Assembly (NCBI GenBank): GCA_030526885.1
Contig: JAUNBV010000012.1
Location: forward strand, 1 to 21,433
Source: Syntrophomonadaceae bacterium
Lineage (GTDB): Bacteria > Bacillota > Syntrophomonadia > Syntrophomonadales > Syntrophomonadaceae
DNA: 21,433 nucleotides
Direction of reading: 5' to 3'
In this document: in pieces, positions 7,026 to 13,366 of the stretch
Numbering within the stretch: the first letter of the stretch is position 1
Layout: each line of letters starts with the position of its first letter
Made by a program: the position numbers and the translations under genes
The notes under the pieces: model-generated
What the model was told of the DNA's origin: nothing
Databases searched by the model: none
Seen by the model: only the letters and a program-made list of their open reading frames with translations

Positions 7026-7193
7026 TTTGTTAACGTAATAACGTTTTTTGTTAAGCGTTTCGGGTACGGGCCGTTTAAACGGTAATAACTGGGTTTGGGT
7101 GCGGGGGACATTCTTTTTTCGTGTGTTGGATGACGATTTTTTTTGGCTGAATGGTCTTTTTTTGTTAAGTGCCCGGTGGTTTTTGTTAAGTGG
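7026..7193. repeat. AT-rich direct repeats containing TTTTGTTAA
   Basis: TTTTGTTAAC (7026-7035) and TTTTTTGTTAAGCG (7044-7057) are followed by two closer copies of TTTTTGTTAAGTG (about 7160-7172 and 7180-7192). The latter two are each preceded by GGT and followed by CCC within one or two bases. A small dyad AACGT-AATA-ACGTT overlaps the first two copies. The stretch stands out against the GC-rich surroundings. Its function is unknown; clustered protein-binding sites are one possibility. Confidence 0.45.
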
Positions 7194-7233
7194 CCCCATC
7201 TCTTTCATTCCTTGGCGGCTGGCGCGCGCTGCG

Positions 7234-7277
7234 CGCCCCTACCAATATCCCGGTTACGTTGGCTAATTGTAGGGGCG
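7234..7277. repeat. Inverted repeat CGCCCCTAC ... GTAGGGGCG
   Basis: Perfect 9-bp arms at 7234-7242 and 7269-7277 are separated by 26 nt. GTAGGGGCG-type ends are, to my recollection, common on short palindromic intergenic elements in bacteria. There is no coding content. Confidence 0.5.
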
Positions 7278-7599
7278 AGCATTGGTCGCCTGCCCTGGTT
7301 CGGGTGCGCTGCTCTCCCCACAACTCATGGATAAAGGTTTGCTCCCTTCGCCCCCGTTTCCCCCGGTCCCGGTCCGGCACCGCGCCGCAAAAATTAAGGC
7401 CGCGCGGCTTATAGATAATATATGCGCCGCACCGCGTCACTGCGTCTGCCCCGGCGTTATTTTAACCGCGCGGCTAAAGCCGGCAATAACCGCATTTTAA
7501 ATGCCATATAAAAGTGCTGTGAATATAAGGGTGGCCAAGGACTGATCGAGGGTTTTTCGGTATAACCACTGCCATGACCGAATGAAGAGGGGCAAACCG

Positions 7600-8931
7600 T
7601 TATTGACCGTCCCATACCGATAAGATACTAAAAATCAGAGCCGCGGCCATGCCTGCCAACGGCAAGGAACTAAGAGCGGCCGGCGCGGCAGGATACAGGG
7701 ATAATAAACCTGATACGCCGCCCACCGCTACGGCGGCCAGCCAAAGCTTTTTATTCAGCCGGCGTTTTTTATAAAACCATATGGCAAAAAACAGAGGAAA
7801 TACTATTCCGGGCACATACACGGAGTAGGCGGCGGTCAATAATGCGATTATATCGGGCCGATAAAGCGCTATAATCAGGGATACGATGCCGAGCATGGCT
7901 ACAAACCCCCGCGTTTCATTAACGCTATGCCGCTTTAATATATCGCTTTCAATAATGGAGGCGGCATTGACCAGACAGGTATCGGCTGATGACAGCAGCG
8001 CGCTGATCAGCCCCACCGCCAGCAGGAGGTCGAGGGGGAACGGCAGATGATTAGTGATTATGTAAATGAAAGGATTGGCGGCGGTCGAATCATTGAGGTT
8101 GGGCTGAGCCCACATACCGATCAGGGTGATGACGGCGCTGAATATTATCAGCAGAAGCCCGGCATGCCGAGCCGCTTTTTTCGCGGTGGCCCCATCTTTG
8201 GACACTAGATTGCGGGACAGGATATCCGGCCCCAGGAAATAAGCGCCCCCCACGATGAAAAGCTGCGCCGCCAGATCGCCGGGCCCAAAATCGCGGTTCA
8301 ATAGCTCTATTCCCGTCCATACCTGCGCCCCATCGCCACCGCCCGCTCCCCAAAACAGATAAGCCAGGCAGAAAATTAAACCCGACCCGATGATCATAAA
8401 CTGTATGCTGTCGGTCTTGATTACGGAAAGCTGACCGCCCACCATGGTATATATGATGGCTGCCAGCGCTACGCCCGGCAACAGCAGGGGATAATCTACG
8501 CCTGCCGTAAACAGGGTAAGCACCTGTCCCATCGCTACGAATTGCGCGGCGATTATCCCCGGCCAGGCCAGCACGATGACCAGCGCGGTTATTGTCTTTC
8601 CCATGTTGCCGACAGTTATTCCCGCAATATCGGGCAGGGTATTCGCATTCAGGTCCCGCACCTTTTGCGACAGCAGCGCCGCTTGCAGCCACAGCCCCAC
8701 CGCGCCTGCGGCCAGCCACCAAAAAGCCGGGAAACCTATAGCCCCGGCCCTTTCCGCCACGCCGAGCGTGGCGGAAGCGCCGAGCATGGTTGCCATTAAC
8801 GACAGCAATACCGGAGCATAGCCCTGACTTTTACCCGCTACGGCAAAGTCCTCAAAGCTTTTGACCTTGAAGGAATCATACACGCCTATTATCAATAATA
8901 CTGCGGCGTAAGCCACGATATATTTCAACAT
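7600..8931 (-). CDS. Sodium:solute symporter family transporter
   Basis: A 443-residue, very hydrophobic protein with about twelve predicted membrane segments and the signatures of the sodium:solute symporter family. FEDFAVAGKSQG follows the first helix, and GLISALLSSADTCLVNAAS (about residues 306-324) is the TM8-like segment where small residues bind the second Na+. FVVGG-like turns such as FIVGGAYFLGPDILSRNLVSKD precede the middle loop. It would import an organic solute with Na+ across the cytoplasmic membrane; the substrate (sugar, amino acid, carboxylate or other) cannot be told. It is slightly short for the family but looks complete. The start ATG has only a weak AAGCGAG before it. The MerR/TipAS gene ends 71 nt upstream on the same strand, so the two probably form one operon. 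Confidence 0.88.
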   Translation of the reverse strand: MLKYIVAYAAVLLIIGVYDSFKVKSFEDFAVAGKSQGYAPVLLSLMATMLGASATLGVAERAGAIGFPAFWWLAAGAVGLWLQAALLSQKVRDLNANTLPDIAGITVGNMGKTITALVIVLAWPGIIAAQFVAMGQVLTLFTAGVDYPLLLPGVALAAIIYTMVGGQLSVIKTDSIQFMIIGSGLIFCLAYLFWGAGGGDGAQVWTGIELLNRDFGPGDLAAQLFIVGGAYFLGPDILSRNLVSKDGATAKKAARHAGLLLIIFSAVITLIGMWAQPNLNDSTAANPFIYIITNHLPFPLDLLLAVGLISALLSSADTCLVNAASIIESDILKRHSVNETRGFVAMLGIVSLIIALYRPDIIALLTAAYSVYVPGIVFPLFFAIWFYKKRRLNKKLWLAAVAVGGVSGLLSLYPAAPAALSSLPLAGMAAALIFSILSVWDGQ

Positions 8932-9002
8932 CTCGCTTTACCGAGCGCGCTAAAGCCATAGCGGCCATGATGATTACGCCGGTACATACCACAAAACCTT
9001 CC

Positions 9003-9737
9003 TTATCCGCAATATACCGCTATGGCGCGGCTCATAAACGCTGCCAGTCCTTCGCCGTATTGATTCAAATGCTGCGCAAAGCGTTCGTCGGCTTCATACA
9101 TTTGGCCCAGACCGGCCAGAATCTCCGGGCTGCAATCATAGTAATGGCGATTGAGGTGTTGCTGCCAGCGCGCGATGAGTTCCTGTACCTCCGGGGCTTC
9201 CGGCGCTTTATCCATCTGCGCCCCCAGCGCGCGAAAAATTTCCGCCGCTTCCTCCTGGATAGATGCCCATTGCTCTTTAGTGCGGTTAGCGGACCGCTGC
9301 CGGCTCTGCTGCCAGGCTTCGGTGTTGCCCCAGCGCTCCTCGGCTTCCCGGGCATAGCGCTGCCGTTGTTCCTCAAACTCTTTTTGTTCAAATTCCTTAA
9401 AACTCATGCTGCCTTCTCCTTTCAGACTGTTTTCCGCCAGCGCGATAAGCTTGTCTAACCGGCTGCGCTTCAACAACAGCAATTCCCGCTGCCGCGTCAG
9501 CGCCTCCCGCCGGTCAAAATCAGGCCGGGCCAATATGCGTCCGATTTCCTTTAAGGGGAAATCCAACTCCCGCAGAAATAATATCTGCTGCAAACGCTCC
9601 AGCGCCGCTTCGTCATAAAAGCGATAGCCGGCCGCGCTCACCTCGCTGGGGGTCAGCAGGCCCTGCTGGTCGTAATAATGCAGAGTGCGTACGCTCACTC
9701 CGGTCAATTTTGCGGTCTCGCTCACACTCAGTCGCAT
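9003..9737 (-). CDS. MerR-family regulator with TipAS-like ligand domain (Mta-like)
   Basis: A 244-residue transcription regulator. The MerR helix-turn-helix is at the N-terminus (MRLSVSETAKLTGVSVRTLH, then YYDQQGLLTPSEVSAAGYRFYD), followed by a coiled-coil helix (about 75-110) and a C-terminal TipAS-type domain (about 120-240) containing EEQRQRYAREAEERWGNTEA and HYYDCSPEILAGLGQMYEAD. B. subtilis Mta and TipA of Streptomyces have this order; they activate multidrug transporters or bind thiopeptides, overwinding a long promoter spacer. The ATG at 9737 follows GGAGGTG by 10 nt. A longer frame upstream merely runs through a repeat element. Its likely own promoter lies at 9871-9901. The symporter downstream is the natural target, though symporters are not the usual Mta cargo. 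Confidence 0.9.
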   Translation of the reverse strand: MRLSVSETAKLTGVSVRTLHYYDQQGLLTPSEVSAAGYRFYDEAALERLQQILFLRELDFPLKEIGRILARPDFDRREALTRQRELLLLKRSRLDKLIALAENSLKGEGSMSFKEFEQKEFEEQRQRYAREAEERWGNTEAWQQSRQRSANRTKEQWASIQEEAAEIFRALGAQMDKAPEAPEVQELIARWQQHLNRHYYDCSPEILAGLGQMYEADERFAQHLNQYGEGLAAFMSRAIAVYCG

Positions 9738-9759
9738 CGGCTTTAGGCACCTCCCGTAG

Positions 9760-9876
9760 ATTATACCATGAGCAAAAATGCTTGCCGGCAAGGGCATTTT
9801 TGCCAAGCCGTCAACGGCACAGCCGCGCGAAGCCCGCAATATTTGCCCAGCCAGGCTTGCTGTATATCATAGCATA
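9760..9876. repeat. Third copy of the interspersed repeat, upstream of merR
   Basis: It begins ATTATACCATGAGCAAAAAT, forms the same hairpin (GCAAAAATGCTTGC with GCAAGGGCATTTTTGC, 9772-9803), continues GCCGTCAACGGCACAGCCGC and CGAAGCCCGCAA, and ends with GGCTTGCTGTATATCATAGC. The left part is nearly identical to 6683-6770, the right part diverged. It occupies nearly all the space between the MerR-type promoter and the regulator gene, so it should be transcribed as leader RNA. Its right end merges with the promoter -10. Confidence 0.75.
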
Positions 9877-9901
9877 AACTATTACGTAACGTCAGAGTCA
9901 A
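9871..9901 (-). promoter_or_regulatory. MerR-type promoter/operator with 19-bp spacer
   Basis: On the minus strand, TTGACT (9901-9896) and TATGCT (9876-9871) are separated by exactly 19 nt, the elongated spacer characteristic of promoters activated by MerR-family proteins. The spacer holds a dyad centred on ACGTTACGT: ACTCTGACGTTACGTAATAG plus T reads as ACT-T-ACGT-ACGT-A-AGT on both strands. It faces the MerR/TipAS gene, whose start is about 130 nt downstream. Autoregulation of merR and the symporter is the natural reading. The pattern match is strong, but binding is not proven. Confidence 0.75.
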
Positions 9902-9968
9902 GGGCTATTTAAAGAAAAATAATCAGGATGCTTTCGGCTATGATGCCGGTCGGCGACGGTGCACACGG

Positions 9969-10889
9969 CTAGCGCTTTAACACCGCCAGGCAGTAGTTCA
10001 CGTTATCAAAAGCGCGCATGGGGCGGGCGGGGTTGGCGTTGTTATAGTCCCCAAAATATTGCTCGGTAATCTGCTCCGGGGTCAGGTGTTCATAGATGTG
10101 AAAGCCGGTTTGGGCCAACAGCGCTTCCATTTCATCATAACTGTAACCGCTCAGCATGGCTTCTCCGGCGGCGGCGGCCAGAGCGGCCTGTTTTTGCGCC
10201 CGTTCCCCGGCCAGCGCAGTATGGGTATGCTGATCGGGGTAATCGAAAACCAAGCCGCTGCCTTGCGCCAGCAGCGGGGCCAGAGACGCGATAAGTGCGG
10301 CCAAATCATGATGGGACAGGTAGTAAGTGAGCCCCATCATACTGCAAAAACTGATTTTAGTGCGGTCAAAGGCGGGGTGCTCGGCGAGTGCCGTGGGCCA
10401 GCCGGCCGCGGTGAAATCGGCGGCTACATAGTGCAGATGAGGGACGCCGTGGGCATTCAGCGCCGCGGCGCGGTTTTGCTTATCGGCAATGGCCGCGGGG
10501 CGGTCGATTTCAAAGACCTGCAAATCAGCGCCATATTCAGGGCGGCGATAGGCAAAGGTGTCCAGGCCGGCAGCCAGAATGAGGTATTGCCGGGCGCCGA
10601 TACGTACCGCGTTGGCGAGCATACGTTCTGCATAAGCCGCGCGCCCCACCGGGGAGGGGGATAGATAATGCTCCACAACCCATTGCAGCGCCTCCTCTGC
10701 GCTGCCGCTGAAGCCGGGGTTAAAAAAGGCGATGCCTTGCGCCATGTGGTGCGCGATTTGCTGATACTCGCCCTCGGTGAGCATTTGGCAAGCCAGATAG
10801 TCGTCGAAAACCTTTACCCCTTCATGGCGGGCATGATAAGCGCGGGCAAAGGCGCTCACCAGCGCGGTCATGCTGCTTTTTTCCGTCAT
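9969..10889 (-). CDS. SAM-dependent methyltransferase, LCMT/PPM1 family
   Basis: A 306-residue class I methyltransferase of the leucine-carboxyl-methyltransferase-like group. The SAM-binding motif I is QYLILAAGLDTFAYR (101-115), and the acidic loop that binds the ribose is VFEIDRP (125-131). VAADFTAAGW follows as motif III-like. The N-terminus (MTALVSAFARAYHARHEGVK and DDYLACQML) and the C-terminus (RAFDNVNYCLAVLKR) are typical of this bacterial family. Members methylate carboxyl or hydroxyl groups of small molecules or proteins; this one's substrate is unknown. The ATG lies 7 nt after AGGGAGG. The gene is divergent from the GH18 gene across a 285-nt gap, which contains a palindrome that could serve both. 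Its 3' end lies 67 nt from the MerR-type promoter. Confidence 0.88.
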   Translation of the reverse strand: MTEKSSMTALVSAFARAYHARHEGVKVFDDYLACQMLTEGEYQQIAHHMAQGIAFFNPGFSGSAEEALQWVVEHYLSPSPVGRAAYAERMLANAVRIGARQYLILAAGLDTFAYRRPEYGADLQVFEIDRPAAIADKQNRAAALNAHGVPHLHYVAADFTAAGWPTALAEHPAFDRTKISFCSMMGLTYYLSHHDLAALIASLAPLLAQGSGLVFDYPDQHTHTALAGERAQKQAALAAAAGEAMLSGYSYDEMEALLAQTGFHIYEHLTPEQITEQYFGDYNNANPARPMRAFDNVNYCLAVLKR

Positions 10890-10955
10890 CGACCATACCT
10901 CCCTTAATTAATCTTACCCCCATTAAATACCCCAAACGCCCGCACATTACCAGAC

Positions 10956-10984
10956 TTGAAATTTACCGCATTTTGTGGTAATAT
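10956..10984 (+). promoter_or_regulatory. Promoter for GH18 gene with embedded 19-bp palindrome
   Basis: TTGAAA (10956-10961), a 17-nt spacer and TAATAT (10979-10984), preceded by TGG as in an extended -10, form a plausible sigma-A promoter facing the GH18 gene. Between the hexamers is an inverted repeat, TTACCGC-ATTTT-GTGGTAA (10963-10981, one mismatch in 7-bp arms), well placed for a repressor. Transcription would start near 10991, leaving a leader of about 185 nt. Confidence 0.45.
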
Positions 10985-11102
10985 AACGCGCAGGTTAGTG
11001 GTCCTTTGTCAGTTGTATACTATTTTCTCCCTTCTGGTAACCGATAACTCAACGCCCCCGTTTTTCCATCATTTACATCAAGGATAACCGCTTTAGGCTT
11101 AG

Positions 11103-11157
11103 AATCCCTTAATGCAGGACAACTCTTGCGGCAAGGGCTTTTTTTGACTTAGGGATT
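11103..11157 (+). promoter_or_regulatory. Structured leader with terminator-like hairpin before GH18 gene
   Basis: An outer 7-bp stem, AATCCCT (11103-11109) with AGGGATT (11151-11157), encloses a tight hairpin CTCTTG-CGG-CAAGGG (11123-11137) followed by C and seven T (11139-11145). This is a terminator-like structure only 18 nt before the ribosome binding site (11163-11169). It could attenuate transcription. The hairpin sequence resembles part of the interspersed repeat. I do not recognise a known riboswitch in the leader. Confidence 0.4.
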
Positions 11158-11174
11158 ATTTTAAGGAGGATAAA

Positions 11175-12527
11175 ATGTTTAGATTACATAAGCTCATTAT
11201 CATCATTACATTGGCGGCAGGGGGCTGCCTTTGCTTCGGCGGCGTTGCTTATGCCGGCGAGGGCGTTGCCATTTCCGTTGACGGGCAGGAACGCGATTAT
11301 GGCGAATATTGCCGGATTGTTGACGGGCGCACCATGGCGCCGTTGCGTTTTCTGGCCGAGGATGAATTCTTCGCCGCCGAGGTCGATTGGGACGGCGAGA
11401 TGCGGCAAGTTACGGTCACCGCCCGGGAGCATAGCTTTGTTTATACTATTGACAGCCCTCAGGTATTGGTAGACGGGGCGCCGCAAAGCATGGAGGCCGC
11501 GGCTTACATCGAGCACGATCGCACTTATGTGCCCTTGCGCTTTTTCGCGGAGAGCCTGGGCGCTGACGTGGAGTGGGACGCCCGGCGGCGGCTGGTGAGC
11601 ATCACCATGGACGCTGCCGAGCGCGTTTATGCCTACTATTATTATCAGGGATTGAGCGAGATACAGACCTACGCTCATCTCTATACCGACATCGCTTTCC
11701 GTTGGTTTGAGACGGACGGGGAAGGCAACCTGTTCTTTGAGTATGATCAGGACAATGCCGCCGTGCTGAGCGCGGTAAAAGACTTGGGGCTCGATTGCCA
11801 CGCGTCGGTGGTGCTGATGGGCAAAGAGGAGAATCACAGCCTGCTGTCCGTGCCGGAGCGCCGTAAGAAGCTGATAAACGCCCTGGTAACGACCGTTAAG
11901 CGGGATGGTTACGATGGGGTGAACATTGACTTTGAACTGATGGCGGCTGCCGACGGGGTCTATCTCAACCTCTTTTTACAGCAATTGCGCGACGCTCTGC
12001 CGGAGGAAAAAGAGCTCTCGGTGGCCGTCTATGGGCGCACGGCGCGGGATAGTTGGGCCAGCCCGTATGATTACGCCGCCCTGGGCGAGGCCTGTGACGC
12101 GGTAGTAATAATGGCTTATGATTACAGCTATGCCGGCAGCTCGGCCGGCCCGATAGCTCCCCTGTGGTGGGTGGAGGATGTTTTACAATACTCGCTGGCG
12201 CAAATGCCGGCCGAAAAGATACTGCTGGGCCTGCCCACCTATGGATATGACTGGCCGCAGGGAGGGAAAGGCACCTCCGTTACTTTCTCCAAATGGGAAC
12301 GGCTGTGGGACACTTACCGCCTGAGCGGGGGCTTCGACGAAGCCAGCCAGGAACTGCATTATACTTATTGGGATAATAACGGCGTGAAGCACGATGTATG
12401 GCTGGAGGACGAGCAGTCCTATGCCGCTAAACTGCGCCTGTGCGAAGAATATGACATCGCCGGGGTATCATGGTGGCGCATCGGCACCGGCTTCACCAAT
12501 ATCTATACCGCGCTGGAGGCGCGATGA
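11175..12527 (+). CDS. Secreted GH18 glycosidase with copper-amine-oxidase-like N domain (YaaH/SleL-like)
   Basis: A 450-residue exported protein. A signal peptide is followed by a likely cut after VAYA (residue 27). Residues 30-145 form a copper amine oxidase N-terminal-like domain, with VDGRTMAPLRFLAE and DRTYVPLRFFAESLGADVEW, which in Firmicutes usually serves as a cell-wall-associated module. Residues 150-450 are a GH18 catalytic domain. The motif reads YDGVNIDFE with D252 and catalytic E254 (Asn at the position of the second conserved Asp, as in YaaH/SleL enzymes), then VAVYGRTARD, VIMAYDYSYAGS, LPTYGYDW and GVSWWRIGTGF. Such enzymes cut N-acetylglucosaminyl linkages in peptidoglycan or spore cortex. 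A spore or wall role is likely; true chitinase activity is less so. AAGGAGGA lies 4-5 nt before the ATG. The long structured leader suggests regulation. Confidence 0.9.
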   Translation: MFRLHKLIIIITLAAGGCLCFGGVAYAGEGVAISVDGQERDYGEYCRIVDGRTMAPLRFLAEDEFFAAEVDWDGEMRQVTVTAREHSFVYTIDSPQVLVDGAPQSMEAAAYIEHDRTYVPLRFFAESLGADVEWDARRRLVSITMDAAERVYAYYYYQGLSEIQTYAHLYTDIAFRWFETDGEGNLFFEYDQDNAAVLSAVKDLGLDCHASVVLMGKEENHSLLSVPERRKKLINALVTTVKRDGYDGVNIDFELMAAADGVYLNLFLQQLRDALPEEKELSVAVYGRTARDSWASPYDYAALGEACDAVVIMAYDYSYAGSSAGPIAPLWWVEDVLQYSLAQMPAEKILLGLPTYGYDWPQGGKGTSVTFSKWERLWDTYRLSGGFDEASQELHYTYWDNNGVKHDVWLEDEQSYAAKLRLCEEYDIAGVSWWRIGTGFTNIYTALEAR

Positions 12528-12879
12528 TAAGCCGCGCGCTTTGTACATCAAAAGTATGCGGGGAGGATTCGTGGGTCGAAGGCCCGCCATTTCGCAAAAC
12601 CGTTCCCGCCGCAGGGGACAGCCGCTACGAAAAAGCCTTCCATGAAGCATTTTGTCAAGTGTAATTTTGGTTTATTGACGCAATGCAGGGAAAACAGGCA
12701 GAAAGAAAGGACGCGGGGCGCGTAGCCCCGTAAAACCTAAAGATAATTGCCGCAGTAGTGCAGACGGTTTTGCCGTTGGAATGAAGCAGACGAAAGCGGT
12801 AGAAATATTCACAAAGAGGTGCTATAATAAATCCTGTAAACTAACCGACAAATCGGAATTTGAAGCGGGGGGCACGGCT
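12528..12879. other. Intergenic stretch with hairpin and promoter
   Basis: No convincing gene is visible. A compact hairpin CGGGGC-GCGTA-GCCCCG (12714-12730), without a following T run, is the only clear structure in the first part. The second part turns AT-rich and holds a TATAAT at 12823-12828. A frame running from 12781 into the next gene crosses this promoter and is not thought to be translated. Confidence 0.5.
12823..12828 (+). promoter_or_regulatory. Consensus -10 TATAAT for the 81-residue gene
   Basis: A perfect TATAAT. The hexamer 17 nt upstream (TAGAAA, 12800-12805) is only a fair -35. Transcription would start near 12835, which excludes the upstream ATG at 12781 and favours the start at 12880. 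Confidence 0.45.
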
Positions 12880-13125
12880 ATGCGTGATGGTAAGCATGTT
12901 GTTGCATGGTGTCCAATATGCAGTCAAGGTTGGGTGTACATTGTAAAAGACAAAGCAACGCACGAGCTGTTTCTATGTTGTGAAGAATGCGAGTCCGAAT
13001 GGGAGTCTCCAGAAGCAGTAAAATCAATAGAACTTTCAACACAGTGGGAATACGGATATACTATCGAACCCGAGGATGAGGAGATTGCTCAAATAGGATG
13101 GGATAAGCATTTGATGAAATGGTAG
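12880..13125 (+). CDS. Small zinc-ribbon-like hypothetical protein, 81 residues
   Basis: The product starts MRDGKHVVAWCPICSQGWVY and carries two Cys pairs, CPIC and CCEEC, about 20 residues apart, a likely zinc-binding ribbon. An acidic tail (EPEDEEIAQIGWDKHLMKW) follows. I recognise the general look of small Clostridial proteins of unknown function but can assign no role. The ATG at 12880 is 9 nt after a run of six G (12867-12872). A longer in-frame start at 12781 lies upstream of the TATAAT and is unlikely. The gene is more AT-rich in codon choice than its neighbours and sits beside a mobile-element remnant, so recent acquisition is possible. A strong terminator follows. Confidence 0.7.
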   Translation: MRDGKHVVAWCPICSQGWVYIVKDKATHELFLCCEECESEWESPEAVKSIELSTQWEYGYTIEPEDEEIAQIGWDKHLMKW

Positions 13126-13172
13126 TGCTAACAACTTCCCGTTTATCGGGCAGATTAAAACACAAAACATGA

Positions 13173-13211
13173 GCGGCGGGATAATTTTGTTATCCCGCCG
13201 CCCTGCTTTTT
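13173..13211. terminator. Strong, probably bidirectional terminator
   Basis: GCGGCGGGATAA (13173-13184) pairs perfectly with TTATCCCGCCGC (13190-13201) across a 5-nt loop, followed on the plus strand by CCTGCTTTTT. It lies between the convergent 81-residue gene and the minus-strand relaxase remnant and giant gene, and can stop plus-strand transcription. On the minus strand the following T-rich tract is weaker. Confidence 0.8.
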
Positions 13212-13362
13212 AGCGGTCAAGGTCGTGCTTGCGCGTGGGCTGCTCTCTGCGCTTTTCCTCCCGCAAGATGTTGTAAGCGCTCCTGCGGATTTGCTTCACT
13301 TCCTTAACCTCGTCTTTGAGCGCGGAATAACGGCGGGATATCTGCTGCCTTTCCGCTTTCAT
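13210..13362 (-). pseudogene. Relaxase C-terminal fragment (mobile-element remnant)
   Basis: A 50-codon frame beginning MKAERQQISRRYSALKDEVK and ending REQPTRKHDLDR. The charged coiled-coil pattern with YSALKDEVKEV, QIRRSAYNILREEKR and a final [DM]-[DE]-R-like ending resembles, from memory, the extreme C-terminus of relaxase/mobilisation proteins of Clostridial conjugative elements, which are normally several hundred residues long. No ribosome binding site is visible and the frame closes just upstream (TAG at plus 13372-13374). Its ATG is 4 nt beyond the giant gene's stop. It is most simply the tail of a relaxase gene whose front was lost when the giant gene arrived, or after recombination. 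An independent small protein cannot be excluded. Confidence 0.45.
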
Positions 13363-13366
13363 ATTG

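Larger units (their letters stand above)
6570..7599. other. About 1 kb with no convincing gene: repeats and palindromes
   Basis: This gap separates two minus-strand genes, the symporter upstream and the crotonase downstream. I find no frame with a ribosome binding site and protein-like composition. It contains the interspersed repeat (6623-6817), paired imperfect repeats of TTYATGGCRAACGGC (6901-6915 and 6940-6954), a hairpin ACGGCCGC/GCGGCCGT (6950-6978), an AT-rich stretch with GTTAA motifs (7026-7193), a spaced inverted repeat CGCCCCTAC/GTAGGGGCG (7234-7277) and two CCGCGCGG-centred palindromes (about 7398-7411 and 7462-7477). A weak -10-like TATAGA lies before the crotonase ribosome binding site. 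Confidence 0.6.

Noticed and set aside
6583..7500. Several 60-100 codon frames in the large gap
   Set aside because: No ribosome binding sites, low-complexity or repeat-derived translation, no domain resemblance.
9738..9839. N-terminal extension of the MerR protein
   Set aside because: The extra residues translate the interspersed repeat; the MerR family start and a GGAGGTG site lie at 9737.
10985..11102. Known riboswitch in the GH18 leader
   Set aside because: I looked for c-di-GMP and c-di-AMP type signatures and found none; only a terminator-like hairpin is supported.
12781..12879. 33-residue N-terminal extension of the zinc-ribbon-like protein
   Set aside because: It crosses a perfect TATAAT, whereas the ATG at 12880 has a G-rich site at correct spacing.
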